Shown: in pieces, positions 1 through 10,560 of the stretch
Layout: the number at the start of each line of letters is the position of its first letter
How positions within the stretch are numbered: the first letter of the stretch is position 1
Source: Geosiphon pyriformis
Lineage: Eukaryota > Glomeromycota > Glomeromycetes > Archaeosporales > Geosiphonaceae
Reading direction: 5' to 3'
Assembly (NCBI GenBank): GCA_016748015.1
Contig: JAAOMT010000599.1
Span: forward strand, 458,589 to 522,588
DNA: 64,000 bases
Position numbers and translations under genes: made by a program
The notes under the pieces: model-generated
The model's database searches: none
What the model saw: the letters and a program-made list of their open reading frames with translations, nothing else
Told to the model about the DNA's origin: nothing

Positions 1-212
1 CTGGGAAAAAGTTGATGTTTACTACAACATAACTATAAAGTAACTGGCACGGAATTGGCCATTCCACTTATAAGCCCAGCGGTTCAAATTATAGGAGATA
101 ATTTGAAGATAAATTCAGTTACTGGAGGTTCAACCACATCCAGAAAACGTGAATTCACAGCAAACAAGCATCAACAACATTTAAGAAAAGAGACCAAAAA
201 CCTCCGGTAACA
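1..212 (+). repeat. beta-family LTR, 3' portion
   Basis: The sequence aligns by eye with the last ~210 bp of the beta LTRs at 36474-36688 and 57276-57489. It shares the CTGGGAAA..GTTGATGTTTACTACAACAT stretch and the terminal GGTAACA. No primer-binding site follows. The next base is already mid-gag of an alpha element, so a beta element or solo LTR sits inside alpha copy A and the rest lies left of the window. ACGG at 213-216 is the predicted target duplication. Confidence 0.8.
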
Positions 213-658
213 ACGGCAAATATTTTGAGGGATTTAAATTGTGATTACCAACACCATCAGGAATTTGATCACTGCCATCTTTATCAGACTTTGGAATCTC
301 TGATCTGTGGGAGGTAATGAAATCAGAAGAAGAGGAAGAAGAAGAAACTGAGGATCAAGAATTCACTTACCAGAACCCGATCACTGAAAACCCAGAATTT
401 GAAACCCCAAATCTTTAAAACCAGCAAAATTTAAATTCAGTAAATTCAGAAGTTAAAACTTTGAATATTCAGACACCACCAACTCAGGATAATCAAAACC
501 CTGATCCAATTAATCAACCAAACTTACCTCTGGTAATTGTTATTGATCAATCTCCAATTGATCTAGTAGCTGAACCCATACAGCAGCTACTTTAACTACC
601 ACCTCAAAAAAATTAACAACTGCTTCAACAGCCACCACAACCGCCCAATTTAGATTCA
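213..658 (+). pseudogene. gag linker between N-terminal domain and capsid (copy A)
   Basis: This matches, in reverse complement, about 12310-12750 of copy B. It encodes an acidic Glu-rich stretch followed by Asn/Pro/Gln-rich repeats, broken by TAA codons near 416, 593 and 613. Such linkers between Gag domains are poorly conserved. No function is assigned. Homology with B shows that the missing gag N-terminal domain (B 12906-13283) should lie left of the window. Confidence 0.55.
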
Positions 659-1306
659 ATGGCCTACACACCAATTGCAAAACTGGATAATTTCACTGGC
701 AAAGAGGACGATGCTCAAGTATGGCTGAACAATATAGAAAAAACCATCACAGCCAATGGATGGAATGACACTCAAGCAATGCAAGCCATTCCCTATTTTC
801 TTAAAGATACCACCAATTCATGGTATCAGAGCTTGATCAATAAACCACAAAACTTCAATGCCTTCAAAGTAGAATTTTTAAGATACTTCAGCAACAATAA
901 CAGTATCAACCACCTAGTCAATACATTCACCATCATGAAGCAAAAAGAAACTGAAGCAGTTATTACTTACCTGGGATGCTTCTATAAAAATCTGTGCCAG
1001 ATCCAGGCAATTGATGCCAACTATTTCACAGCACCACAAATTCTCAACCAGTTTATCCATGGTCTGCGCAGCAGCATCTTACAACATATATGCCCATTGC
1101 ATCTAGACAACCTTCAAGATGCAGTCACACACGCCAGAGATTTTGAATCAGCTGAGTCTGAAGCCAACCACACCCAAGCCATTAATCTAGTAATGAATGA
1201 ATCATCTGAATTGGACTCCAAATTGAAACAATTTAGTGATTCAATTAATCAGAAATTAGAGAAATACTTAGCTGACAATCACACCATTTATCAACCACCA
1301 CAATGA
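659..1306 (+). CDS. gag: Gag capsid region (retrotransposon gag domain), copy A
   Basis: Open 215-residue segment starting at an ATG, although upstream homology suggests it is internal to a longer Gag. It has the Retrotrans_gag-type helical pattern: WL..IE near residue 22, F.....SWY near 48-57, F...F...F near 68-76, and I..FI.GL near 127-136. A Gln/Lys-rich tail follows. The family role is particle assembly around element RNA in the cytoplasm. The same protein is in copy B (11601-12310), and more distant versions are in D and C. It ends at TGA 1304-1306, where copy B also becomes broken. Confidence 0.75.
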   Translation: MAYTPIAKLDNFTGKEDDAQVWLNNIEKTITANGWNDTQAMQAIPYFLKDTTNSWYQSLINKPQNFNAFKVEFLRYFSNNNSINHLVNTFTIMKQKETEAVITYLGCFYKNLCQIQAIDANYFTAPQILNQFIHGLRSSILQHICPLHLDNLQDAVTHARDFESAESEANHTQAINLVMNESSELDSKLKQFSDSINQKLEKYLADNHTIYQPPQ

Positions 1307-1726
1307 TATAATAATCCAGGAAATGCGAATTGTTTCCAAAATCAGTCGTGTCTATCATCATTATCAACAACACCTAATCAGTCGTGACAGCCAGAAATGC
1401 ATGTTTACCACAACTGTGGTAAACAAGGACACATAAGAGCAGACTGCAGATTTTATAGCAACAATACACGATTGGAAAATCAATATTGAAACTCCGATTG
1501 CAGATTTCAGACTCAGAATCACTACCCAAATCAAGACCAATATTAAAACACTTACCTGCCAATGACACAGCAACCAATTTATCAAGTACCAATATATCAA
1601 ACTCCAGTTTATCAACTGCAGCCACCAGCAATATATCAACCACAGCCACCCATAATATATTAACTGCAGCCACAAGTAATCTATCAACCCCAATCAATTC
1701 AGACACCATCTCAGAATTCAGTTAAT
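1307..1726 (+). pseudogene. gag: Nucleocapsid zinc knuckle and Gln/Pro/Thr-rich linker (copy A)
   Basis: Around 1395-1452 the reading gives YHNCGKQGHIRADC. This is a CCHC knuckle (CX2CX4HX4C) whose first Cys has become Tyr. Copy B keeps all four ligands at 11514-11555, so the change is a single G-to-A transition. The knuckle normally binds element RNA during packaging. Downstream is a low-complexity stretch of short repeats around TATATCAA.C and CAGCCACC, with several stops. Confidence 0.65.
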
Positions 1727-2640
1727 ATGACATCAGGCCACTCCAGACCTAGAATTACACAAAACTGGAGATCAGTAATAGTTGTCTACCAACTGATCCC
1801 CAGTTCTTCTAACTTACCATCAGGATCGTATTCTCGGAATTCAGGTACTAGTGCCACCCAAAACCCGAATTTCCAGAACTATTTAAGTCTCCTGGTTATC
1901 CCAAAAAATGCCACTTTCAACAATTCAGAGACCAACCAACAAGCAACACTTACCAGCAACATACCTCCAGCCACTGTTACCAATGATGAATCATTAGCAG
2001 CCATCTTTCCTTTTGAACTTGAGGAACCATCCCAATTACCCTTATTTAGTGGAACCACCCTTGAAGAGAAACCCATCATAGCAATGTACACTAATACAAA
2101 AGTAGATGGACACTCTATCAAACTTATCCTTGATAGCAGTTTAGCAGGCAGCATTATCATCAAGCAACTCATGGATCAATTAGATCACCAAGTTGATCAA
2201 GCTGCCAGTGCTAGAATCATTACTGCAGATGGCGCCACAAAAACACCTATTGGCAAAATTGACAACTTTCCAATTAAAGTGAATGGCATTGTTACCCCAT
2301 TAAGGTCTTGGTAATGGAAGCAACGCAGTACCAAGCACTAGTTGGTAATAATTGGCTAGTCAAAACCAACACCATGCTCGACTGGACCATACAAGAACTC
2401 CAGTTCAGTCAGAATGGATGACACACACAGGTATCAGCCACATGTGGCCACTTTAAGACTACCAACTCGTCAGCACCACTAATCGATTTCGAAGAAGAGG
2501 AGACAAAACCTACCTGGGAAGCCTACCAAGTCTCATGGGCCGACCCAGACCACAATGAACTGCTGCCAATACTCTCATAGAACGACAACTCCAAGAAAAA
2601 GCAAAAAAAAGAACTAATCTAGAAGACAAATGATTTGACC
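1727..2640 (+). pseudogene. pro: Aspartic protease domain (copy A, damaged)
   Basis: Homologous to the proteases of D (50900-51398) and C (59291-59912). The first 195 residues are open. The flap/active-site segment reads LILDSSLAGSIII where intact relatives have LILDSGS, so the third active-site residue is changed (DSG to DSS). Near 2297 one base is missing and the frame shifts; the homologous continuation (VMEATQYQALV) resumes in another frame at 2309. Proteases of this family mature Gag-Pol inside the particle. The changed motif and frameshift argue against activity. Confidence 0.75.
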
Positions 2641-3635
2641 TGGACTGACAATGAACAGGAAGAACCATCGAGTTGGGAATGAAAAGAAGAAAAAGGAAAA
2701 AGGAAAAAGGAAAAAAAAAGAGGAAGAAAACACTCAAGCCAACAATACTTATATCCCATACACATATGGTCAACCACAATCATTGGCCTATCACCGACCC
2801 AAATTAATATGCATTGATTGTGGCAAGAAATTGTCATCAATGGGCGCATGCTGTGGTGACAATGAGGAGTATTCAATAGCAACTAAATTTTATTGCTGCC
2901 CATGCATCCTAGAACGTTTTGGGAGACCAACACGAGTAAAAAAAATAGAATAATACATCATGTCTAGCTTGTGGAAAGACTCTCTTGGATGAGGAAATGT
3001 GGAACAACATTCCTGAACATGGAGGAACGTGTAACAAAACCTGCCAGTATATCATTTTAATAAACAATTGAGTACATAAAAAAACTTCCATTGATGACGC
3101 TTGGAAAAGAGCATTGCGACATTTGGAGGAGTACCCACACAATGAACACAAAATTTGGAGAATAGCCAGCACCATGGCAGAAGGCACAACAACCAGCAAA
3201 TTACTGGAAATCAAAAACAACCCACTTACTCTTCCTGAACCTGAGTACATTGTAACTTTTGATGTTTTCGATAACATTAAAGATGATCCTAAGCAATTCC
3301 ACAAGCACTACCAGAACCTGGCACCCACTAGAGAGGAGCAAGAACAACGGCTAGCACAGTTGAATACAAGACTGTGTTGCTATTGTTTAATTCCCAGTGA
3401 CTTTGAATATTGTGACGATTGTGACCTCATTTACAATCCACCACCATGCATGATTTACACAATTCCCGAAAAGAAAGAACCAATCAGCAGCTGCACATCA
3501 GAATCAGAATCAATTTTCAATCCCAATTCAAACTCCAACAAGGACGATGATGAAAACACTGGTTTCAGCTCCATTCAAAATTGCATTAACAATGACAATG
3601 ATTTCAACTCAGATTTAAACTCCAATTTAAACTAA
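2641..3635 (+). pseudogene. Cysteine-rich module between protease and dUTPase (copy A)
   Basis: Two open pieces (about 2750-2953 and 3114-3635) are separated by frameshifts and stops. The first has CIDCGKKLSSMGACC..., then FYCCPC, a pattern of paired cysteines typical of zinc ribbons. The second has a YPHN tetrapeptide near the start and CCYCLIPSDFEYCDDC near residue 88, followed by a Ser/Asn/Asp-rich linker. The arrangement recurs in copies B, C and D (see findings). I do not recognise a named domain. A structural or nucleic-acid-binding role is only a guess. Confidence 0.6.
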
Positions 3636-4421
3636 AAACAATATATCACACTCCTTGATCTCACCAAAGAACAAGAACTGAAATGGTTCAGCAATAATAA
3701 TGAAGGTATTATGCCAGAATGCACACATGATACAGATGTCAGATTTGACTTAAGGTATCCAGGAAAAGATGCTATCAAATTGGAACCACATTTGTGCACC
3801 TGCATTGATTTAAAAATAGTACTGGAAATTCCAGCAACAACAATAGTTCAACTAGCATTCCAGAGTAGTTTAGCAAAAAGAGAGATTAATATAAGAGGAG
3901 AAATAATTGACATGGAATATGTAGGAAATATTATCACCATGCTACAAAATGACTCAGAAAAGACTTATATAATAAAGCCAAACAAAAAGATAGCACAGGC
4001 AATATTTTTACCTTTGGTTAAGATAGCTCAGTTAGTACCAGTGGAAAATAGGGAGGAGTTAAGAATAACAGCAAGAGAGATACAAGGATTTAGGTCAACA
4101 GATAGAATAGATGTACCAGTTAATATGGCAGAGGAAGAAATTGTTGGCCAAGAAGAAATTATCTTAACCAGTCAAACTATTTCCATTCCACCATATAGCC
4201 AGTACATGCTAGCAATAGAAAGGAAAAAAAAAGAACAGAATCAGATTTTTGAAGCAGAACCAACCCTTTGTAAATCAAGAGAGATTGGACTCATCAATCT
4301 CCACATACCAGCCAAAAATTACAGCCACATCAAAATTCCCATCTACAACAACACAGAGAATGTTATAGTAATACCAGCCAGAACTATTATTAGATACTTA
4401 AGCACTGAAATAGAGGATTAA
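3636..4421 (+). CDS. dut: dUTPase domain of the Gypsy polyprotein (copy A)
   Basis: From the ATG at 3711 there are 236 open residues, and homology to B starts upstream. The trimeric dUTPase motifs can be followed: motif 1 as DVRFDLRYP (usual AGxDL core altered), motif 2 as QSSLA, motif 3 as GEIIDMEYVGNI, motif 4 as KIAQAIF, motif 5 as GFRSTDR. The family hydrolyses dUTP to dUMP and keeps uracil out of new DNA. Position between protease and RT differs from lentiviruses, where it lies between RNase H and integrase. About 100 further residues run to the RT. Changed motifs 1, 2 and 5 leave activity doubtful. Confidence 0.8.
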   Translation, partial: KQYITLLDLTKEQELKWFSNNNEGIMPECTHDTDVRFDLRYPGKDAIKLEPHLCTCIDLKIVLEIPATTIVQLAFQSSLAKREINIRGEIIDMEYVGNIITMLQNDSEKTYIIKPNKKIAQAIFLPLVKIAQLVPVENREELRITAREIQGFRSTDRIDVPVNMAEEEIVGQEEIILTSQTISIPPYSQYMLAIERKKKEQNQIFEAEPTLCKSREIGLINLHIPAKNYSHIKIPIYNNTENVIVIPARTIIRYLSTEIED

Positions 4422-5388
4422 TCACCAAGCACCATTCCAGACTTTCTACAGCTTTGTGGATATGTTGATATCACATTACAAACAATATATGGACAAAGCA
4501 AATGTTATTTGCTCCAACCAAAACAATTGGAACAAATGAACATGAGAAACTTAGATCCATTACAACGTATGCAACTTAAGATGTTGCTCAACAATTTTAA
4601 TGACATCTTTGCCAGTGAAAATGAATTTGGCAGAACTGACATCATCCAACATCAAATCAAGACTGGAGATGCAATGCCAATCAAACAGTGAGCATACAAA
4701 GTACCACCAGCCAACCATGAAATCATCCGTCAAGAAATCAATCGAATGCTTAACAATAGGTTAATTCAGTCATCAATAAGCCCATAGTTGTCACCAGTAG
4801 TACTCATCTATAAGAAGAATAGAAAGATCCAATTTTGTGTAAACTACAGGAAACTAAATAGTATAACTCGTGGAGACAGCTATCCAACTCTACAGATACA
4901 AGAACAAAGAAAAAACGGCATTCACCACAAGAGAGGAAAACTTTGAGTTTGAAGTTATGCCATTTGGCTTAACCAATACACCAGCCACTTTCCAATGGCT
5001 AATGGAAATTGTTTATACTGGCTTATTGTGAAAATCAGTAGTTGTATACTTGGATAACACCAATGTATTCTCAAAAACATTTGATGATCATCTTCATCTT
5101 CAACAAGTGTTTAAAAGACTAAGAAGAACAGAACTAAAGTTAAATGCAACAAAGTGCTTCTTTGGCAAGACAGAACTAAAATTCTTGGGACACATAGTCA
5201 GCAAAGACAGCATTAAAATAGATCCAGAGAAAATAGAGATAGTAAAGAACTTTTTAGTGCTGACCAATATGACAGAATTAAAATCATTCTTGGGATTTGC
5301 CAGCTACTATCAATGTTTTATCAAGAACTTTTCCAAGATAGCACAGCCACTCAACCAACTGCAAACCAAGAATACAAAATATGAATAA
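4422..5388 (+). pseudogene. pol: Reverse transcriptase domain (copy A), motif A deleted
   Basis: The reading goes from the RT N-terminus (ILLN.F.DIFA..., 4509-4691) through [17 protein letters not shown]. At ~4893 it jumps to [22 protein letters not shown]. Compared with D and C, about 35-45 residues containing motif A (LDL.SGYWQ, one catalytic Asp) are absent. Motif C reads VVYLDNTNVFS at 5041-5073, so YLDN replaces YLDD. The connection domain (FLGHIVSKDSI..., SFLGFASYY) is open to 5388. Several stops and the missing motif exclude activity. Confidence 0.85.
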
Positions 5389-5832
5389 ACGGAAAGTCAA
5401 CAAAAAGCTTTTGATATTCTGAAAAGAAAGCTCATTTAAGCCCCAGTACTGATCTATTCAGATCACAGCAAACCATTCATCATCACTACTGATGTATTCG
5501 GTCAAGCATTAGGAGCAGTACTATTTTAGAGAAGACCAAATGGCAGAGAACATTCAGTAGCATATGCCAGCAGAGGTTTAGCACCAGCCAAAAAGAACTA
5601 TGGAACACTGGAACAAGAACACTTAGTGATATACTGGGCAGTCATGAAATGGAAAGAATACTTGAGCCAAAAGTTTAAAGTGTACACAGATCACAAAGAA
5701 TTAACATCACTCCAAAAACAAGAATTTGGAGATGGAAGACAGTTAAGATGGAAAATAACACTCATACCATATAATTATACTATACATTATAAAAAGAGAA
5801 AAGACAATAGAAATGCTGACAGTTTGTTGTGA
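5389..5832 (+). pseudogene. pol: RNase H domain (copy A)
   Basis: The four acidic positions of Gypsy RNase H can be traced: TTDVF near 5488, LEQEH near 5608, YTDHK near 5685 and NADSLL near 5812. A TAG at 5527 follows ALGAVLF. Family role: removal of the RNA strand from the RNA-DNA hybrid during cDNA synthesis. Catalytic residues look present, but the frame is interrupted. Confidence 0.75.
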
Positions 5833-6895
5833 ATGAGACAAATCTAAGAACATTTCAACCCAAAAATATAACAAAACCAAAACAAAACCCACGAAAATAT
5901 AACAAAAGATGAACACACAAAAATATTAACAACTTCAATATTATATAGATACTCAACAATTCAAGAAGAAATTATCTCAACCAGAACAAAAGAGGATCAA
6001 ACAACAATCCAAATATTTTATCACTTACTAAAATATACTTTATCAGAAAAATAGAAAAGATTCAGATCAGCCAACCAGAGTAATTACAGAACCAGAAAAA
6101 GAAACAATACTGTTCAATATGCACTCAGATCCAACTGCAGGACATTTTTATAAAGAAGCAACCATAGAAAGAACCAGAAAGAGATACTATTAGCCATCAA
6201 TGTATCCAGACATCATACAATATGTACAAAATTGTGATGCTTGTCAAAGAAGAGGAGGAACAAGACCCAGTGAACTATTAAGACCAATCAAAGTGGGACA
6301 ACCATTTGACCACATTGGAATCAATTTAGTTGGACCATTGACAATTACCAGCAGAGGCAACAGATATATTGCAGTAGCCATGGACTACCTTACAAAATGG
6401 CCAGAAGCAAAAGCAATTCAAAGAGCAGATGCAGAATCCGTTGCCGAATTTGTCCATTAAGATTTGATTTGTCGACATGAATGTCCAAAAGAACTATTAT
6501 CAGACTAAGGAACCCATTTTGTAAATAGAACATTAGCAGAACTAAGCCAAAGATTCGGAATTAAGAGACTACTATCATTACCGTACCATTCACAAACCAA
6601 TGGATTAGTTAAAAGATTTAATAGGACATTGTATAAAACAATAGCAAAACTCAGCCAAGAAAACCAAGACGAATGGAATTTGTTTATACCATCCATACTA
6701 TTTGCTTATCAGACAATGAAACAAGACACTACACAAGCAACACTATTTGAATTAATATACAGTAGAACAGCAACACTACCAGTCGAGATAGAAGTTAACA
6801 CTTATCCAACAGAACCAATAACTGTAGACAATTTTCAGGAAATGTTACTAAGAAGAACATATGATTTGATGGAAGTTTTAGAAAACAAGCAATAA
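5833..6895 (+). pseudogene. int: Integrase zinc finger and catalytic core (copy A)
   Basis: 5833-6110 is a decayed spacer. The HHCC finger follows (MHSDPTAGHF..., then CDACQRRGG near 6237), with YYWP broken by TAG near 6190. The core has GINLVGPL (Asp changed to Asn), MDYLTKWPEA and LLSD followed by TAA at 6507, where relatives have QG. It ends with HSQTNGLVKRFNR, where the catalytic Glu of D,D35E is Lys. Two of the three acidic residues are therefore lost by G-to-A-type changes. This copy cannot catalyse integration. Confidence 0.8.
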
Positions 6896-7284
6896 AGAGC
6901 AGCTGATAACATTAAAAAAGCACAAGAGAAACAAAAAGAGAGGCATGATAACCAACTACCAAACAAACCAGTTGAATTCAAGATTGGAGACAAAGTACTT
7001 TTATATCGTACTAAAGCAGAAAAACAATGGAGTGAGAAATTTGACCCCAAATGAGACAGACCATTTCACATAGAAAAAATTCTAGGAAATGGAGCTTACA
7101 AATTAAGACTGGACAACAGAATCTTAGCCAAAGCAGCACATGGTAATCAACTAAAACCATATCACCAGATAGCATCAGCATCTATCAATAACATTCCACA
7201 ACTGGGAGTACAAAGAATACTAGTCCAATCAGATAAGATTCCACAAGACCTGGAACCAATCATAATTATTAGACCAAACATGTA
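6896..7284 (+). pseudogene. int: Integrase C-terminal domain (copy A)
   Basis: The reading continues in frame after a stop at 6893. It is a Lys/Gln-rich helix, then the GPY/F-like segment FKIGDKVLLYRTKAEKQW, and GNGAYKLRLDN followed by LKPYH. It ends with RPNM and TAA at 7283. One further TGA lies near 7053 (DPK*DRPF), where E has a Trp. This domain binds DNA and helps target selection in Metaviridae. Strongly decayed copies are recognisable at 16120-16500, 18520-18830 and 30360-30560. Confidence 0.75.
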
Positions 7285-7287
7285 AAA

Positions 7288-7930
7288 TTGAACAACAAAA
7301 GAGTATATAAAGACATGGTCGACATGACAAAAGATACCAGAAAAATGGAAATAACCGACAACATCCACTCACTAGCACAACAACTCTTTCAATTGATCCA
7401 ACACCAAGAAATAGAAATTACAATCAATCAACAAACCATTTGTTACAAAAATAGGACAAAGATACCACAACACAAAGCACAGAAAAGACTTGAAAATATT
7501 GTTGACAAGATCATAACCAAGATAAAATTGGCCATAAACGAATAACAAATAGTCAGATTATACCAAAAACTTATCAGAGAAACTTGGACTTGGTAGACAC
7601 AACAATTTCTGAAAAACTATTGTCATTTTTACTTGGGACAACACGTAAATATTTGGAATTTGTACACTGACAAAACAAAACGGTTATTCAACACAACAAT
7701 ACTAAGACAACTGGAACAATTTATGGGAAAGAACAATCTAATCACACAAGCTTGAGCCATTTACCGACTATATATGGGATTTCAAGACCGACCAGAAATT
7801 TTACTTAACACAGCAATGGATACAGTTACAAGTAATCAATTGGGAAAAATGACCAATGCCCAATTTAAAGAACTACAAACTAAAATAACACAAGTAATAC
7901 TCAAAAAAAAAGTTCAAGAAATAATTTAAG
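7288..7930 (+). pseudogene. Extra ORF behind integrase (alpha family, unknown function)
   Basis: Separated from integrase by a stop and a frame change; the first ATG is at 7315. An open part (to 7545) is rich in Gln, Ile and Lys. A second part to 7930 has stops near 7592 and 7755 and contains LEQFMGKNNLI and AIYRLYMGFQDRPEILLN. The second part is still recognisable in the decayed alpha relics at 17850-18050 (-) and 31140-31260 (+), so it belongs to the element. No signal peptide or membrane segment is visible, so an envelope is unlikely. I do not recognise the fold. Confidence 0.55.
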
Positions 7931-7972
7931 AAGGGAAATTAAAGAAATTAGATTTTGACAGAGCTTAATATT

Positions 7973-7987
7973 AAAAGAAAGGAATAA
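7973..7987 (+). other. Polypurine tract of copy A
   Basis: AAAAGAAAGGAATAA directly precedes the TGTTAC that opens the 3' LTR. Its position and purine content fit the plus-strand priming site of Gypsy elements. D and E show comparable purine-rich ends (AAAAGGAGGGGATAA and GGAAAGGATAA) on their own strands. Confidence 0.7.
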
Positions 7988-8066
7988 TGTTACTTATAGA
8001 ATATAGAAAATATAGTACTATTAGTCAGTAGATATTAGCCAATCAGATGTAGATGTAGTAAATATG

Positions 8067-8203
8067 GAATTCCAGAATTCCTCTCAGAGGAATTACAGAA
8101 TTCCAGAAATTTCAGGATTTCCCGATGAGGAAATGCAGGGTTCCAGAATTCCAGGATTCCTCTCATCAAGAATCTCAGGATTTCTGTCACAATTGAGGAA
8201 TCT
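8067..8203 (+). repeat. Palindromic tandem block in U3 (GGAATTCCAGAATTCC type)
   Basis: Seven or so variants of GGAATTCC / AGAATTCC / AGGATTCC / AGGATTTC, some as perfect short palindromes, are packed into ~137 bp. The block begins ~80 bp into the LTR. The same offset in the copy B LTR carries an unrelated 40-bp palindromic array. Confidence 0.8.
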
Positions 8204-8211
8204 CAATTATG

Positions 8212-8220
8212 TATATATAG
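8212..8220 (+). promoter_or_regulatory. TATA-like box of alpha LTR (copy A)
   Basis: TATATATAG stands just after the U3 repeat block. The B, D and E LTRs have a TATATA motif in the equivalent position, and the beta LTRs have TATAAAAG. Inferred core promoter of the element. Confidence 0.5.
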
Positions 8221-8831
8221 TAGTAGAATTAGAAGCTAAAAAGACAGACCTTTCAAGTTTAGATTTAATCTAAGCAACTCTCCAAATTACAACCATCTAA
8301 TAAATAACTATTTGTTATCTTAAATCCATTTCCACTATCAACACTTCATGTTGATAGTAATCAACACTTAACTATACTGGAACAATAATTTTTGATCATG
8401 GCTATTGACAGAATACTAACTTGCAAATTATCTTGGCTTATTTCTTTTTTTTTTTTATTTTCTTTTCTTTTCTTTATTTTCTTGCTTTGATTTTATTGTT
8501 GTTTACTAATTCTATTGAAGATTAATGCATGTAGCACTGACATTAGGATAAATGTGACTGGTAAAAGACCCAGGAATAAGGGTAAAACACTTGATTGAGG
8601 ATAGCTTACCAAGAGGAATACCAGCCATCAAGCTAAGAAAGAAATTGACAAAACTGCAGTTTCGGAAAGCTATGGATAAAACTATCACCATTGAATCTCT
8701 GTTCATTATACAAAGAACTCAACCAAAACTTTCAGATAAAATACCTTCAGATTATCATCGTCACCAATAGCTTTGAGCACCAAGTTACAGGTTTGTTATT
8801 TAATCCAACAACCAAATAGCCACCTGTAACA

Positions 8832-9488
8832 ACAGGTTGAAATAATTTCTCCTTTGTCAACAATTTTTTTCTCCACCATATTAACTGGTATATCTATTCT
8901 ATCTGTTGATCTGAATCCCTGTATCCCTTTAGCTGTAATCCCTAATTCTTCCTTGTTTCCCACTGACACTAATTGCACTATTTTCACCAGAGGTAGGAAT
9001 ATTGCCTGTGCTATCTTTTCATTTGGATCTATGATATATGCTTTTTCTAAGTCATTTTGTAGCATAGCAATGATATTTCTTACATATTCTGTATCAATTA
9101 TTCCTTCTCTGATGTTGATTCTCTTTTTTGCTAGGCTACTCCTAAATGCTAACTGGACTATTATTGTTGCTGAAATTTCCAGTGCTATTTTCAGATCAAT
9201 GCAAATGTGCGAATGTGCTTCCAATTTGAGAGGATCTTTTCCTGAATATTTCAAATCAAACTCTGTATCAGTATCATGTATGCATTCAGGCATGATACCT
9301 TTATTATTGTTGCTGAACCACTTCAGTTTCTGCTCCTTGGTAAGATCTGGAAGTGCAATATATTGTTTAGAGTTTGAATTGGAGTTTGAATCTGAGTTAA
9401 CATCATTGTTATTTTGAACAGAGCTAAAACTGTTATTTTTGTTGTTATCATTGTCGGAATTTAAATCAGGATTGAAAACTGATTCCAA
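8832..9488 (-). pseudogene. dut: dUTPase domain, truncated by insertion (copy B)
   Basis: Open for ~215 residues. A Ser/Asn/Asp linker precedes KQYIALPDLTKEQ. Motif 1 reads DTDTEFDLKY (AG replaced by TE), motif 2 FRSSLA with the Arg kept, motif 3 EGIIDTEYVRNI (Gly to Arg), motif 4 KIAQAIF, motif 5 GFRSTDR. After GEIIST the reading turns into translated LTR of copy A. The real domain core is complete; only the connection to RT is lost. Motif 1 and 3 changes argue against activity. Confidence 0.8.
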
Positions 9489-10560
9489 TTCCGATGTGCA
9501 GCTGCTGATTGGTTTTTCTTTCTCTGGGATTGTGTAGATTATGTGTGGTGGTAAATTGTAAATGAGGTCACACTTATTACAATATTAGAAGTCACAGAGA
9601 ATTAAGCAGTATTGACATAGTTAAGTATTTAACTGCTCTAACTGCTGCTCTTGTTCTTTTTTGGTGGGTGCTAGTTGCTAGTAATGTTCATGAAATTCTT
9701 CTGAATCGTCCTTAATATTGCCAAAGACATTGAACATTTGGACATATTTGGGTTCAGGAAGAAATAGAGAGTTGTTTTTGATTTCTAGTAGTTCACTGGT
9801 TGTTGCGCTTTCTGTTTTTGCATATGCTATTTTCTAGAGTTCATGTTTGTTATGAGGATATCCTTTCAATAATTGCAACACTCTTTTCCAAGCATCATTG
9901 ATTGATGTTCTTTTGTATATCCAGTCATTAATTAGAATTGTATACTGGCACATCTCATCGCATGTTTCTCTTCATCCAGAGATGTCATTTCATATTTCTT
10001 TATCTGGAAGAGTTTCTCCACAAGCCAAGCATGATTCATTGTCCCACTTTCCTTGTCATTTTGGACATCCAAAGCATTCTATGATGCATGCATGGCAATA
10101 GAATTTGGTTGCTGTTGAGTATTCCTCATCATTATTACAACACATGTCTATTGATAACAATCTCTTGCTACAATCAACACATATGAGTTTTGGGCAACAA
10201 TAGTTTGATTGTGGTGTTGTGTAAGTATATGTAGGGTGAGCAGGGGTTGATATTGAATTTTTTTCTTTTCCTTTTTCTTTTATTTTATCTTCTTTCCATT
10301 CTCAAGTTGTTGATAATTTGTTCTGATTGTTGTGAGTTTCCCAGTCTTGGTCAGTATTCCAGGTAAATTTTTCTCTCTGTTTTCTTTTGCTGTTGTCATC
10401 CCATGAAAATATTGGCAGCAGCTCATTGTGCTCTGTATTAGCTCAGGACACTTGGTAGGCTTTCCAGGTAGGTTTCTTTTTTTCTTCCTTGAATTCGATA
10501 AGAGATCCTAGCATGTTGAGAGTTTTGAAATGGCCACACGTGGCTGGTACTCATGTGTGT
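9489..10560 (-). pseudogene. Cysteine-rich module (copy B)
   Basis: Reading in the element's direction: ICVDCSKRLLSIDMCC and FYCHACIIECF near 10190-10080, then CLACGETLPD near 10035 and CDEMCQYTILI near 9960. GYPHN follows near 9855, and LCQYCLILCDF*YCNKC near 9610-9560, leading into the dUTPase linker. This is the same succession as in A, C and D. Several TAA/TAG/TGA stops break it. No named domain is recognised. Confidence 0.6.

Larger units (their letters stand above)
213..8831 (+). mobile_element. alpha-family Ty3/Gypsy element, copy A (5' truncated, defective)
   Basis: In order this holds gag capsid, CCHC, aspartic protease, cysteine-rich module, dUTPase, RT, RNase H, integrase, an extra ORF, a polypurine tract and a 3' LTR. 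The order RT-RNase H-integrase defines Ty3/Gypsy. The 5' LTR, primer-binding site and gag N-terminus are not in the window because a beta LTR interrupts the element. It is inserted in the opposite orientation into copy B: B's dUTPase reading runs straight into the end of A's LTR at 8831/8832. Frameshifts, stops, a deletion of RT motif A and loss of the integrase Glu make it inactive. Confidence 0.85.
7988..8831 (+). repeat. alpha-family LTR, 3' LTR of copy A (844 bp)
   Basis: Bounded by TGTTAC and GTAACA inverted termini. The reverse complement aligns with copy B's 5' LTR (13346-14224), for example around CAAGTTACAGGTTTG and GACTGGTAAAAGACC. It contains a U3 repeat block (8067-8203), a TATA-like box (8212), and a long pyrimidine tract at 8436-8485 that also occurs at the matching place in the B and beta LTRs. 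ACAG after the LTR is the predicted target duplication. Confidence 0.85.

Noticed and set aside
2651-2740. Lysine-rich nuclear localisation segment as an independent small gene
   Set aside because: It is a purine-rich slipped stretch inside the linker before the cysteine-rich module and is not conserved in C or D.
8436-8485. Pyrimidine tract as intron branch/acceptor signal
   Set aside because: It occurs at the same LTR position in all alpha and beta LTRs, and no spliced reading is suggested around it.
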